Part shown: in pieces, positions 29,741 to 38,256 of the stretch | Layout of the letters: each line of letters starts with the position of its first letter | Numbering within the stretch: position 1 is the stretch's first letter | Translations under genes and position numbers: made by a program | The notes under the pieces: generated by a model | The model's database searches: none | Seen by the model: the letters and a program-made list of their open reading frames with translations, nothing else | What the model was told of the DNA's origin: nothing | NCBI GenBank assembly: GCA_012729655.1 | Contig: JAAYCS010000036.1 | Span: 1 to 64,000, forward strand | Source: Desulfovibrionales bacterium | GTDB lineage: Bacteria; Desulfobacterota; Desulfovibrionia; Desulfovibrionales; Desulfomicrobiaceae | Direction: 5' to 3' | DNA: 64,000 bases

Positions 29741-30904
29741 TCACAGGGAAATGAGCGCCGTGGACGGCTCGATGGAGGCGGCCTTCCAGGACGGGAAAAA
29801 GGCGGCCAGGACCGAGACGCCAACGATCAGCAGGCAGGTCAGGGCCAGATGGACGGGGTGCAGGGCCAGCTCGGCCTCCCCGGCCATGTCGAGCAGGGCC
29901 AGGACCTTGAGGCTCAAGGCGTACCCGCCGAAATAGCCGATGACCCCGGCGGCCATGCCGATGAGCACGGCCTCGAAACAGAAGATCCCGAAAATCCCGC
30001 CCCGCGAGAAACCCAGGGAGCGCAACAGGCCGATCTCCTTGATCCGCTCGTTGACCGAGGAGAGCATGGTCGCCCCGACCATGCAGCAGGCGATGAAGAG
30101 GATGACCAGGCTCACGGTCAGAATGAGATGCTCCACGAAATGGACCGAATACATGCGCTGCTTGACGATGGACTGCAGGGCCTGGATCTCGACATCGGGG
30201 AGTTTCTCCGCGATCTGGGCCACGATCTCGTCGATGGGGCAACCCGCGCACAGGGCCGAGACCTCCACGAAGCTGACGTGGTCGGCCTGGCCGAAGGCCG
30301 CCTGGGCGAAGTCCATGCCCACGAAGAGGACCGAGTCGTCGTCGCTGCCCGTGGGCTGAAGCACGCCCGAGACCAGGGCGATCCGGCCGCCCAGGTCGAC
30401 GGTCCCGCCCGCCCAGAGCCCGAGCTTCTCGGCCGCCTTGGCCCCGGCCAGGATCTCGTTCTCCGCGACCGGAAAGGCGCCGTCCACGGCCCAATAGCCC
30501 TTGAGCACCTTCTCCCGCTCGAAGCGCACCCCGACCACGCCCACGGCCGCGCCGCCGACCCTGGTCATGGCCACCAGTTTGGGCGCCACGACGCTGATGC
30601 GGTCGCGGTAGCCGATGGACTGTATCTTTTCCTCCACCTCGCTCTCGCGCAGGTCCGTGACGCCCATGAGCATGTCGCCCATGGAGAAGCCGCCGTAGCT
30701 GACGGTCAGCTTCTCGCTTCTGGGCATGACCAGGATATTGGCCCCGTAGGCGGTCAGCTTTTTCTCCAGCGACTCGCCCACCACCCTGGACACGTAGTTG
30801 AGGGAGACGATGGAGACCACGCTCAGGGTGAAGACCAGGAGCAGAAGCAGGGTCTTGACCCACTTCTTGCGCATGGTCCGCAGCGGGATGGTCAGGATGT
30901 TCAC
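29741..30904 (-). CDS. FtsX-like ABC permease
   Basis: 387 residues: one N-terminal helix, a large periplasmic (MacB-PCD) domain of about 220 residues and three C-terminal helices, the MacB/LolC layout. The periplasmic domain has CAGC (in SALCAGCPIDE). The start is GTG 30904, directly after the TAG of the DUF2318 gene, with GAAGGGG upstream. A single permease is present, so the transporter is probably a homodimer. Confidence 0.88.
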   Translation of the reverse strand: MNILTIPLRTMRKKWVKTLLLLLVFTLSVVSIVSLNYVSRVVGESLEKKLTAYGANILVMPRSEKLTVSYGGFSMGDMLMGVTDLRESEVEEKIQSIGYRDRISVVAPKLVAMTRVGGAAVGVVGVRFEREKVLKGYWAVDGAFPVAENEILAGAKAAEKLGLWAGGTVDLGGRIALVSGVLQPTGSDDDSVLFVGMDFAQAAFGQADHVSFVEVSALCAGCPIDEIVAQIAEKLPDVEIQALQSIVKQRMYSVHFVEHLILTVSLVILFIACCMVGATMLSSVNERIKEIGLLRSLGFSRGGIFGIFCFEAVLIGMAAGVIGYFGGYALSLKVLALLDMAGEAELALHPVHLALTCLLIVGVSVLAAFFPSWKAASIEPSTALISL

Positions 30905-31354
30905 CTAGAAATACCCCTTCCCGGCGACGAGATCGGACACGGCGACGACCACGGCGTCGCCCTCGACGGACCGCTTCAGGGGCGAGGGGTTGCACCCACC
31001 CGCGACCTCGTTGATGCGCGAGGAGTGGAATTTCATGCCGCAGTTGTTGCAGACCATGAAGTCCTTGTCCTGGGAATAGCCCTTCTTCTCGCGGAAGCAG
31101 ACGTCGCAGGCGTCGAAGGCGGCCCGGATCACGCCGTCGGAGCTCTTGAGCACGAAGAACTTGAGCTCGGTTCCGCCATCCTGGAACCGGAAATAGTGGG
31201 CCTTGCCGTCGGACACCCGGTCGACCGGGATGGTCACGCGGCCGTTTTCGGCCCTGACCTCCTCATGCTTGGCGAACATGCCGAGAAAGGCCGAAGCCGG
31301 GGCTGCGGCCGTCAGGACAAGGGCGGCCAGAAGAAAAACACGGAAAAATTTCAT
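30905..31354 (-). CDS. DUF2318 periplasmic cysteine-rich protein
   Basis: 149 residues with a signal peptide (MKFFRVFLLAALVLTAAAPASA) and the DUF2318 core: FDACDVCFREKKGYSQ, VCNNCGMKF, then the conserved GGCNPSPL. In Campylobacter the homologous periplasmic protein sits in the p19/Ftr1 iron locus together with similar permeases and an ATPase (family knowledge). Here neither p19 nor an Ftr1 permease is in the window. The ATG at 31354 has GGAGG five bases upstream. It probably binds a metal or heme; not proven. Confidence 0.82.
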   Translation of the reverse strand: MKFFRVFLLAALVLTAAAPASAFLGMFAKHEEVRAENGRVTIPVDRVSDGKAHYFRFQDGGTELKFFVLKSSDGVIRAAFDACDVCFREKKGYSQDKDFMVCNNCGMKFHSSRINEVAGGCNPSPLKRSVEGDAVVVAVSDLVAGKGYF

Positions 31355-31470
31355 GATGCCTCCAAATTGTGGGACTGGCGCATTGCACGGCACATGCAGC
31401 AAAGCACAGGCCATACCAAATCGCTTACCAAGTATTTTCAGAATTATTGGTGTAAAAACTGCATAAGAAT

Positions 31471-31486
31471 GCACATACCGATGTGC
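31471..31486. promoter_or_regulatory. Palindrome upstream of the DUF2318/ABC cassette
   Basis: GCACAT-ACCG-ATGTGC, perfect 6-bp arms with a 4-base centre, located 117 bases before the DUF2318 start in an AT-rich stretch (31380-31510). It may be a repressor site for the cassette, possibly metal-responsive; the regulator is unknown. Confidence 0.4.
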
Positions 31487-31546
31487 AAATCGGACTATTT
31501 CACTCAATAATGCACAATTGCGGGAAGGAAAGGGGGCGGACAGGAT

Positions 31547-33049
31547 TCAGCGCGGCAGCAGGGCCAGGGAGTAGCGCTCCACCGGCGCGAAATCGTCGCG
31601 CAGGGGCGGCGCGGACGGGACGGGCGCGGTGACGCGGGCCGCCAGGATCGGTGCCAGGGCCGGGTCGTCGGAACCCGCCAGGGTTCGCGCCAGGTCCGGC
31701 CGCGGGACGGGCAGGGCCAGGAGCATGAGGTTCTGGATGGTCTCGGGGTCGGCCGGATCGGTCACGGCGAAGACGAGCACCTCGGCGAAGTGCCGGGCCA
31801 GGCCGGCGTGGATGGACCGGAACAGGCGTCCCGCCCCGCCGTCCAGGGAGGCGATGACGTTCATGACCAGCGCCCCGTTTTCTTTCACCGCCCGGCGCAT
31901 GGCTGCGGCGGCCTCCTCGGTGCCGGCCTGGAAGGGGATGGTGTAGCAGGAGCCGAAGACGTCGACGAAGACGAGGTCGTAGCGCTCGGTGTTGCGGTTG
32001 CAGAAGGTGCGGGCGTCCTCGTGCACCACGCGCAGGCGCGGGTCCTCGGCCAGGCCGAAATGCTCCCGGGCCGCGCGGGTCATGCCCGGGTCCAGCTCGA
32101 CGACGTCCACGCCGAGGGTGGACGGGTCCAGGGCGCTGCGCCCGGCCAGGAGCCAGCGCGGCACGGAAAATGCCCCGCCGCCGAGCATGAGCACGCGCCG
32201 GGCGTCCGGGACCAGGGCCGGGCCAAGGGCGAAAAAGCGGGTGTAGGGCAGGGCCAGGCCGGCCGGGTCGTCGACGTACATGGCCGACTGGAAGCGCCCG
32301 GGGTCCGTGGCCAGGCACAGGAGCTCGCGGCCTTCGTGGTCCAGGCCGCGCACGATGCGGATGTGGTTGTAGGGTGTCTCCACGGTGCGTGCCCCGCTGG
32401 CCGCCTCCTCGAAGGCCTGGTAGGAGGCTGACGCCCAGCCGCCCAGGCAGATCAGGGCGAGCAGGGCCGACCGGACCTTCGCCGGGCTGGGGCAGGCCAG
32501 CAGCGACAGGAGGAGCATGCCCGCGCCCGTGCCGAGCAGGATGTGGGTGCTCCCGAACCAGGAGACGAGCACGAACCCGCCCAGGAACGTCCCGGCGATG
32601 CTGCCGACAGTCGACAGGGCGTAGAGAGTGCCCACGGTCCTTCCGGACGAGGACACGTCCTCCATGCGCAGGCGGATGACGTACGGCGTGACCATGCCGA
32701 AGAAGGTGGCGGGCAGGGACAGGAGCAGGATGGCGCAGAGCACGGCGGCCATGTGCAGGCTGGACACGGAGGCGGCCACGGCATCGGCCACGGTCGAATG
32801 CAGCAAACCCGTCAGGGCCGTCCCGCACCCGGCCAAGGCCAGAATGGCGGCCAGCCGTGCCCGCGAGACCGTGCGGTCGGCCATGCGCCCGCCAAGCCAG
32901 GCACCCAGGGCCAGGCAGGCCAGGACCACGCCGATGAGGCTGGTCCAGACGATGACCGAGGTCCCGAGGTGCGGGGCCATGACCCTGGCCCCGACCATCT
33001 CCAGGACCATGACCAGGGCGCCGCTGACCAGGGCGATCAGTTCGAGCAT
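31547..33049 (-). CDS. Membrane-fused spermidine-synthase-like protein
   Basis: 500 residues. The first 200 or so form about six to seven hydrophobic helices (LVMVLEMVGARVMAP, then a GMVTPYVIRL segment), as in MFS-like anchors. The rest is a Rossmann methyltransferase/aminopropyltransferase domain with VLMLGGGAFSVPRWLL, VDVVELDPGM and YDLVFVDVFG. Such fused proteins are annotated as spermidine synthases, but many lack proven activity. The ATG at 33049 has GGGAGG seven bases upstream. The DUF486 gene precedes it by 27 bases. Confidence 0.85.
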   Translation of the reverse strand: MLELIALVSGALVMVLEMVGARVMAPHLGTSVIVWTSLIGVVLACLALGAWLGGRMADRTVSRARLAAILALAGCGTALTGLLHSTVADAVAASVSSLHMAAVLCAILLLSLPATFFGMVTPYVIRLRMEDVSSSGRTVGTLYALSTVGSIAGTFLGGFVLVSWFGSTHILLGTGAGMLLLSLLACPSPAKVRSALLALICLGGWASASYQAFEEAASGARTVETPYNHIRIVRGLDHEGRELLCLATDPGRFQSAMYVDDPAGLALPYTRFFALGPALVPDARRVLMLGGGAFSVPRWLLAGRSALDPSTLGVDVVELDPGMTRAAREHFGLAEDPRLRVVHEDARTFCNRNTERYDLVFVDVFGSCYTIPFQAGTEEAAAAMRRAVKENGALVMNVIASLDGGAGRLFRSIHAGLARHFAEVLVFAVTDPADPETIQNLMLLALPVPRPDLARTLAGSDDPALAPILAARVTAPVPSAPPLRDDFAPVERYSLALLPR

Positions 33050-33076
33050 GGGCCTCCCGTGAATGGGCCGCCGCGG

Positions 33077-33433
33077 TTACGCGCCCATCAGTTTTTTGCG
33101 GAACATGAAGAAGGCCGCGCCGAGGATGCACAGGCCGGCCCAGACATAGTCCATGCTGGGCTTCTCCTTCATGTACAGGATGGAGAAGGGGATGAAGATC
33201 GACAGGGCAATGCACTCCTGCAGGATCTTGAGCTGGCCGACGTTCATGACCTGATGGCCGATGCGGTTGGCCGGGACCTGCAGCAGATACTCCATGAGCG
33301 CGATGCCCCAGCTGGCGAAGGCCGCGATGATCCAGGGGGTGTGGGACAGGTTGCGGAGATGCCCGTACCAGGCGAAGGTCATGAAAATGTTGCTGAGGGA
33401 GAGCAGGATGACGGTGGACAGATAAAAGCGCAT
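33077..33433 (-). CDS. DUF486 family small membrane protein
   Basis: 118 residues with four predicted helices, the topology of small multidrug-resistance-like DMT proteins. The block FMTFAWYGHL, the WGIALMEYLLQVPANRIG segment and LKILQEC are the DUF486 hallmarks I recognise. Its function is unknown. It starts at ATG 33433 and is followed by the spermidine-synthase-like gene on the same strand. Confidence 0.85.
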   Translation of the reverse strand: MRFYLSTVILLSLSNIFMTFAWYGHLRNLSHTPWIIAAFASWGIALMEYLLQVPANRIGHQVMNVGQLKILQECIALSIFIPFSILYMKEKPSMDYVWAGLCILGAAFFMFRKKLMGA

Positions 33434-33746
33434 GGTTGATTCCGCCTTGCCCGCAGAGGGCGACTATGACGCGCGTCAAAAACAGCCGTGCATGTAGCAG
33501 GATGGCGTAAAAAACAATAGGGTTACGAACACAAAAATATCTTTTAATTTCAGATTATTGAAAATTTCATCAGGAAACTGACCAAGCAAGAGGCATGAGC
33601 ATGGGCTGCATTGACCATTCTGCCTTGACTTGCCGGAAGTTGGTTCTAGTAACAACACTTGAAACTTTGTTTCAGAGATCCCCTTCATGTGTTCCGCGCT
33701 TTTACAACATAACCCCGTGGCCTTACGTGGCCACTTGGAGGCCACC
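33434..33746. other. Divergent intergenic region DUF486 / wrbA
   Basis: There is no gene in these 313 bases. On the plus strand a promoter can be placed with TTGACT (33625-33630), a 16-base spacer and TAGTAA (33647-33652), followed at once by the palindrome at 33660-33674. The left part (33500-33560) is AT-rich and may hold the promoter of the minus-strand genes. Confidence 0.5.
33660..33674. promoter_or_regulatory. Candidate operator at the wrbA promoter
   Basis: TGAAAC-TTT-GTTTCA is a perfect 6-3-6 inverted repeat starting 8 bases downstream of the predicted -10 box, so it overlaps the probable transcription start, a typical repressor position. The cognate regulator is not in the window. 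Confidence 0.45.
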
Positions 33747-34355
33747 ATGAAAATGCTCATCGTCTATCATTCGACGTATGGCCACATCAAAACCATGGCT
33801 GAAGCCGCAGCTGCCGTGGTCCGCGAAATACCGGGTGTGGAAGTGCTGCTGCGCCGCGTCCCGGAAACCCTGAGTGACGAGGTCCTGGCCAAAATGGGAG
33901 CCCTGGACCAAGCTAAGGCCCAGGCCCACGTCCCTGTGGCCACGGTGGAGGATCTGGCCGAAGCCGATGCCGTGCTTTTTGGCACCCCGACCCGTTTCGG
34001 GAATATGAGCGGCCAGATGCGCCAGTTTCTGGATTCCACTGGCGGACTGTGGGCAAAAGGCGCGCTTGTCGGCAAGCCTGGTGGGGTATTTGTGTCCTCC
34101 GCCACACAGCACGGAGGTCAGGAGTCGACCATCCTCACTTTTCACACCTATCTTCTGCATCAGGGCATGATCGTGGTGGGACTGCCTTACTCCTTCCAGG
34201 GACAGACCCGCATGGATGAAATCACCGGAGGGTCCCCCTACGGGGCGAGTACCATTGCCGGCGGCGACGGGTCCCGACAACCTTCGGAAACCGAGCTTGA
34301 AGGCATGCGCTACCAAGCCAAGCACATAGCTGGCATTGCACTGAAGCTGAAATAG
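33747..34355 (+). CDS. wrbA: NAD(P)H:quinone oxidoreductase, WrbA type
   Basis: A 202-residue flavodoxin-like protein that reduces quinones by two electrons. The phosphate loop is in [37 protein letters not shown], the [10 protein letters not shown] loop and the [21 protein letters not shown] block are diagnostic of WrbA. The ATG at 33747 has TTGGAGGCC upstream; the frame could extend to 33687 but without support. A strong terminator follows, so it is probably monocistronic. Confidence 0.95.
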   Translation: MKMLIVYHSTYGHIKTMAEAAAAVVREIPGVEVLLRRVPETLSDEVLAKMGALDQAKAQAHVPVATVEDLAEADAVLFGTPTRFGNMSGQMRQFLDSTGGLWAKGALVGKPGGVFVSSATQHGGQESTILTFHTYLLHQGMIVVGLPYSFQGQTRMDEITGGSPYGASTIAGGDGSRQPSETELEGMRYQAKHIAGIALKLK

Positions 34356-34395
34356 TTCTCTCTCCTTGCCTTCCCTTGGGATGCAAAGGATAAAT

Positions 34396-34429
34396 GCCCC
34401 GGAGCCTTGGGGCTCCGGGGCGGATTTTT
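34396..34429 (+). terminator. Intrinsic terminator of wrbA
   Basis: GCCCCGGAGCC and GGCTCCGGGGC form a perfect 11-bp stem around TTGG, followed by GGATTTTTC. Confidence 0.9.
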
Positions 34430-34473
34430 CTCGACCATTCTCAAAAGGGCAACAACAGAACCCAGCCCCCTCC

Positions 34474-35478
34474 ATGAACATTCTTCAGCGCATCCAACGT
34501 CTGATCAGCCCTGTGCACCATGACGCCGCAATCTGCCCGAGTGCAGACGTGGATCGCCTGGTGGATCGCATTCTGGCGGAACTTCCCCTGCTCCTGTCCA
34601 TCCCTGGTCATAGGCAAAAAATGACGATCCCGGTGTCTACGGCCCTCGCTTTTGCCGGGGCGCTGGCAGACGAGCTCGGACCCCCTAAGCGGATGGAGAA
34701 GAGCCTGTGGCGGAGGGACCCCCTTTTTCCACTCCTTTTTGCCACCCCGCAGGAGGGCTTCGACCTGTTCCGCGAGAGCCATGACCTGCGCGCGACCTTT
34801 GCAGACCAAACCGTACAGGAGTGCTTTTTTCTGCTGACCATGCAGCGGCACGAATTCGAGATCCTGGGGAGCGATCTGCAGGGGGAGATGGTCCTGCACG
34901 GGGTCCTGCAAACAGTACTCAGCTTTGAACACCAGCGCGTCACCATTTCTGCAGCCTCCCAGACCTGCATCCGAGCCGCTGTCGTCGAGGAACTGGTCAT
35001 GCACTTGGCCGGAGTGGTCCCGGAAAGGTTGCGTCGCGCCGAGGAGTTGCGTCGAACCTTGCTCGAGTCAGAGACATTGCTTGAAGCCCAGCAGCACACC
35101 CTGGAGCTGACCAGAAAAGAAGTCCGTACCATGGACGTTTCCCCGACGTTGAGGGACCAGTTGCGCAGGGCCCGGAATGAACTGTCCCGCATCGATGCCC
35201 AGCTGGCCGCTCTGCCTCAGCCCCCTGAACCCGAGACATACCTTGTGCAGGTCTGCGACGTGCTGATGCATCCCCAGGACCACATCAAGACCGAAATGGT
35301 GACCATGCACGTAGAGGAATTCGGCATCAAGTCTGACCGGAAAGAGGGCAAGGAGATCTCCTTTTTGGAACTCTCCTCCCCGGACTCCAGGCCCCTAACC
35401 CTGGTTCTCGCCAGCTTGACCCGCGACACGGCCCGCCAGATCTGGCCCGAACTCAAGGGCCACCCGATTCAGTCGTGA
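34474..35478 (+). CDS. Hypothetical protein with a central coiled coil
   Basis: 334 residues, not recognised. There is no signal peptide and no membrane helix. A region of about 190 residues, rich in Leu and Phe, is followed by a strongly charged heptad-like stretch (ERLRRAEELRRTLLESETLLEAQ to about residue 255) and a small C-terminal domain (TYLVQVCDVLMHPQDHIKTEM...). The ATG at 34474 is chosen because earlier codons run through the wrbA terminator; no clear ribosome site precedes it. Codon use matches the neighbours. Its end overlaps nikO by 10 bases on the other strand. Confidence 0.7.
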   Translation: MNILQRIQRLISPVHHDAAICPSADVDRLVDRILAELPLLLSIPGHRQKMTIPVSTALAFAGALADELGPPKRMEKSLWRRDPLFPLLFATPQEGFDLFRESHDLRATFADQTVQECFFLLTMQRHEFEILGSDLQGEMVLHGVLQTVLSFEHQRVTISAASQTCIRAAVVEELVMHLAGVVPERLRRAEELRRTLLESETLLEAQQHTLELTRKEVRTMDVSPTLRDQLRRARNELSRIDAQLAALPQPPEPETYLVQVCDVLMHPQDHIKTEMVTMHVEEFGIKSDRKEGKEISFLELSSPDSRPLTLVLASLTRDTARQIWPELKGHPIQS

Positions 35479-36197
35479 TGGTGGTGCGGCTCATCGCCCA
35501 GGGGGTGGGCGTGCACGTGGCGATGAGGAAGGAATGGCGCGTCGGAAACAAGCCTGCCTTCCTTGATGGTCATGTACTCTGTTGTGGTCTGGGCCAGGAA
35601 ATCCCAGTCATGGGAGATGATGATGCGGGAAGTGGGCAGCTGGCAGAGGATCTCGATGATCCGCGCCCTGGTCTGCGGATCCAGGCCGTTGGTCGGCTCG
35701 TCAAGGAGCAGCACCTTGGGCTGCATGGAGAGAATGGTGGCCAGGGAGACGAGTTTCTTTTCCCCCCCGGACAGGCGGTGGGTCAACCGATCCTCGAATC
35801 CTGTCAGTCCAAGGGCGTGCAGGGTTTCCACGGCCCGATCCCGGGCATCATCGGCTGACAACCCCAGATTCAGGGGGCCGAAAGCCACGTCGTCGAGAAC
35901 CGTGGGGTTGAACAGCTGATCCTCCGCGTTCTGCAGCACCAGGCCGATTTCACGACGGAGAGCGCGGAAACCCTTTTCATCATGTACAGGCCGGCCGTGA
36001 AAAAGCACACGACCTTGCACTGGGGTCACCAGCCCCGTGATGACGTGAAACAGCGTGGTCTTCCCGCTGCCGTTGGATCCATAAAGACCGATCTGCTGCC
36101 CGGAAGAAAAACTCAAATTGACCCCTCTCAACACTTCTTGTCCCGGGGGATAGGCAAAATAGACATCTTCCAGAGTGAAAAGAGAGGGTTCAGACAC
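35469..36197 (-). CDS. nikO: ECF transporter ATPase for nickel/cobalt, with His-rich tail
   Basis: A 242-residue ATP-binding subunit of a group I energy-coupling-factor importer. Walker A GSNGSGKTT, the Q-loop LVLQNAEDQLFNPTVLDDVAFGP (typical of CbiO/EcfA), LSGGEKK and LLLDEPTNGLD are present. The last 20 residues contain HRHVHAHP and DEPHHHHD, a likely metal-binding or storage tail. The GTG at 36197 overlaps the nikQ stop; the TTG at 36212 is less likely. It is the last gene of the nik operon. Nickel rather than cobalt is inferred from nikK and nikL. Confidence 0.92.
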   Translation of the reverse strand: MSEPSLFTLEDVYFAYPPGQEVLRGVNLSFSSGQQIGLYGSNGSGKTTLFHVITGLVTPVQGRVLFHGRPVHDEKGFRALRREIGLVLQNAEDQLFNPTVLDDVAFGPLNLGLSADDARDRAVETLHALGLTGFEDRLTHRLSGGEKKLVSLATILSMQPKVLLLDEPTNGLDPQTRARIIEILCQLPTSRIIISHDWDFLAQTTTEYMTIKEGRLVSDAPFLPHRHVHAHPLGDEPHHHHD

Positions 36198-36957
36198 GCA
36201 GAACCCCCGCAAAGCATTCCATGAAGATCATGAGGATATGGGCCGCCAATCCGCACAGGACAAACAGCCCATCGCGAGGCCGGATCGTGAAGCGGCACAC
36301 GGACGCAAATCGGCCATCGAATCCGCGCAGGATCATGGCCCTGTAGACCCGGGCAGAACGGTCTAAACTCCTGACCAGGACCATGGCGAAAAGGTGGCCG
36401 ACAGTCGCGTATGTGCGCATGTCAGTGCGGGGAACAAACCCGCGCAACCTGGCTGCAGTCCTCAGACGCTGCCATTCATCGGCGATGACGTGCACGTAGC
36501 GGTACGTAAAGAGAAAAAGAAACACCAGCTTGGAGGGCACGCCCAGCCTTGCCATGGCGTGTCCGATGGTGGGGGAATCCATGCTCGCCACCAAGGCCAG
36601 GAAGGCCAGCAGGATGGCGTTGGATTTCAGGGTGACCATTCCAACCAGTTCGAGGCCCTCCCGACTGACCCCGACGGCACCCAAAGTCCACAGGGTCTCT
36701 CCAGGCATGGTCAGCGGGACGGTCAGCCACAGGAACAGGATGAACACATTCACCAGAACCACCCTGCGCAAAAGCGCCCTCTTGGGCGGAAGGCTGGCGC
36801 ACAGGGCGATCATGGCCATCAGAAGCCCTGCGGCGGCCGTACCTGGATGCCGGACCATGGCCACTGTCACGGAGAAAGCAGCGGCCATGCACAGGCGGAC
36901 CCTGGGATCCAGCCCATGGACAGGAGAAGGTCCGCAGGCAAAAGGCTCGTCAAACAC
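36190..36957 (-). CDS. nikQ: ECF transporter T component for nickel/cobalt
   Basis: 255 residues, four to six hydrophobic helices and the EcfT coupling helices, with the Ala-Arg-Gly-type motif in RTAARLRGF and SARVYRAMILRGF. The N-terminus from GTG 36957 reads (M)FDEPFACGPSPVHGLDPRVRL, which matches CbiQ proteins closely, and AAGGGG precedes it. The frame extends to 37020 but that would lie 70 bases inside nikL. It overlaps both neighbours, so it is translationally coupled. Confidence 0.92.
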   Translation of the reverse strand: MFDEPFACGPSPVHGLDPRVRLCMAAAFSVTVAMVRHPGTAAAGLLMAMIALCASLPPKRALLRRVVLVNVFILFLWLTVPLTMPGETLWTLGAVGVSREGLELVGMVTLKSNAILLAFLALVASMDSPTIGHAMARLGVPSKLVFLFLFTYRYVHVIADEWQRLRTAARLRGFVPRTDMRTYATVGHLFAMVLVRSLDRSARVYRAMILRGFDGRFASVCRFTIRPRDGLFVLCGLAAHILMIFMECFAGVLRV

Positions 36958-37561
36958 GCGGTCGCCCCTTGAAATACGCTGCAACGCCAACCAGACCAAA
37001 GATCCAGCCGATTCCGCCAAGAATTTCCTGCAGTCCTGGCCCCTTTTCCTGCCGCTCCAGAACGGCGCGTTTTATGGGCGCAAGCTTGGCATCCAAGGCT
37101 GCGTTGACGACCTCCTCCACCTCGGCCCTGGTCAATCCCGCAGTGGACAAAGTCGCGACGTCCCCTTGCTGTGAGGCGGGATTCGGGGCAACCGGGAGTG
37201 CCTGGGATCCGACGGGTGTAGGCGGCGACGCCATGAATTCGGCCGCCTCCACGGTCCACTCATTCTGATGCCCTTCTCCTGCCTGCAGCAGGATACGCAG
37301 ATCTGAACCGCGTTGGCGGGCCTGCTCAGGCACGCGAAACCTGAACATGCCCTGTTCATCGGTCTCGCCGTGCAACAGCATGACCCCGCTGTCGGCTTCA
37401 AGGACCTGGATCGTTCCACGGATGACCCTTTTGGATTTGCTGTAGCTGCACTCCGCGACGATCTCTTCGCCGTCCACATAGGCGAAGATATTGACGCGAT
37501 GCGCCAGGGCCAGGGAATGGACCATGATGGCCGTGAGAAAAAATACAAGCAGGGCACGCAT
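36950..37561 (-). CDS. nikL: NikL-like accessory membrane protein of the nickel importer
   Basis: 203 residues: a signal peptide or helix (MRALLVFFLTAIMVHSLALA), then HRVNIFAYVDGEEIVAECSYS, a periplasmic beta domain of carboxypeptidase-regulatory type, a helical linker (TRAEVEEVVNAALDAKLAPIKRA) and a C-terminal helix (ILGGIGWIFGLVGVAAYF). This two-helix layout with an extracellular domain is that of NikL, which together with NikM is needed for nickel uptake in the family. The His after signal cleavage may take part in metal delivery. Confidence 0.85.
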   Translation of the reverse strand: MRALLVFFLTAIMVHSLALAHRVNIFAYVDGEEIVAECSYSKSKRVIRGTIQVLEADSGVMLLHGETDEQGMFRFRVPEQARQRGSDLRILLQAGEGHQNEWTVEAAEFMASPPTPVGSQALPVAPNPASQQGDVATLSTAGLTRAEVEEVVNAALDAKLAPIKRAVLERQEKGPGLQEILGGIGWIFGLVGVAAYFKGRPRV

Positions 37562-37577
37562 ACCCGACTCCTAGGAT

Positions 37578-38177
37578 TCAGGAAATCGAAAAAACTTCTG
37601 GCCGGACTCTGATCAGAAAAGACACCGCCAAGACTGTCACAACTCCTTCCACCACCATGACGGGGACATGGGCCAGAAAGAGAAGCTGCGCGGCCCGCAA
37701 GAACCCTTCAGCGGTGAAGGCCAGGGACAAGGCCGTCAAAAGCCCTGCCCCTGCCACGGACAGTGCCCCGCAGCAGAAGGCGGCAACGGATCGCGCTCTG
37801 CCCGAACCGACCATGGCCGGCCGCAGCAGATAAAACCCCAGGACAGCTGGAAAGGCCATATTGAAGGTATTGACGCCCAGGACCGTGATGCCCCCATATT
37901 GAAAGAGGACGGCTTGCAACATGAGCCCCACCAGAATGGCCGGAAAGGCGGCCCAGCCAAGAATGGCCCCGAGGAGACCGTTCAGTATCAGGTGGGCATT
38001 GGATGGCCCGATGGGCACATGGATCAGGGATCCAACGAAAAATGCCGCAGCCAGAATGGCCACGGTCATCAGCCGGTCGTAATCCAGTCGGCGCAGGCCG
38101 ATGGCCGTGCCTACGGCCGTGAGCGCGGCGCCAAGTCCAAGAATGGCGGGAGAGAGGACGCCTTCGGAGATATGCAT
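37578..38177 (-). CDS. nikM: ECF nickel/cobalt substrate-binding membrane component
   Basis: 199 residues with six or seven helices. The N-terminal MHISEG is the signature of CbiM/NikM, in which His2 and the terminal amine bind the metal; the second metal-binding His lies in IGPSNAHLILNGLLG. The gene starts 79 bases after nikK, with an intrinsic terminator between them, and is 16 bases from nikL. Confidence 0.95.
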   Translation of the reverse strand: MHISEGVLSPAILGLGAALTAVGTAIGLRRLDYDRLMTVAILAAAFFVGSLIHVPIGPSNAHLILNGLLGAILGWAAFPAILVGLMLQAVLFQYGGITVLGVNTFNMAFPAVLGFYLLRPAMVGSGRARSVAAFCCGALSVAGAGLLTALSLAFTAEGFLRAAQLLFLAHVPVMVVEGVVTVLAVSFLIRVRPEVFSIS

Positions 38178-38201
38178 GCTGCCATCGCCTCCGTTCAGCT
38201 C

Positions 38202-38233
38202 AAAAAAGTGCCGGGCATGGGTCCATGCCCGGC
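38202..38233 (-). terminator. Intrinsic terminator between nikK and nikM
   Basis: On the minus strand GCCGGGCATGG and CCATGCCCGGC pair in an 11-bp stem with a minimal loop (AC), followed by ACTTTTTTG. It stands 24 bases after the nikK stop and 24 bases before nikM, so part of the transcripts probably end after nikK. Confidence 0.85.
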
Positions 38234-38256
38234 TTCATCAGGCCGGCACCGTACCC

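Noticed and set aside
31500-33479. 659-codon frame on the minus strand
   Set aside because: It overlaps the spermidine-synthase-like and DUF486 genes in another frame and reads as Arg/Gly/Pro-rich nonsense.
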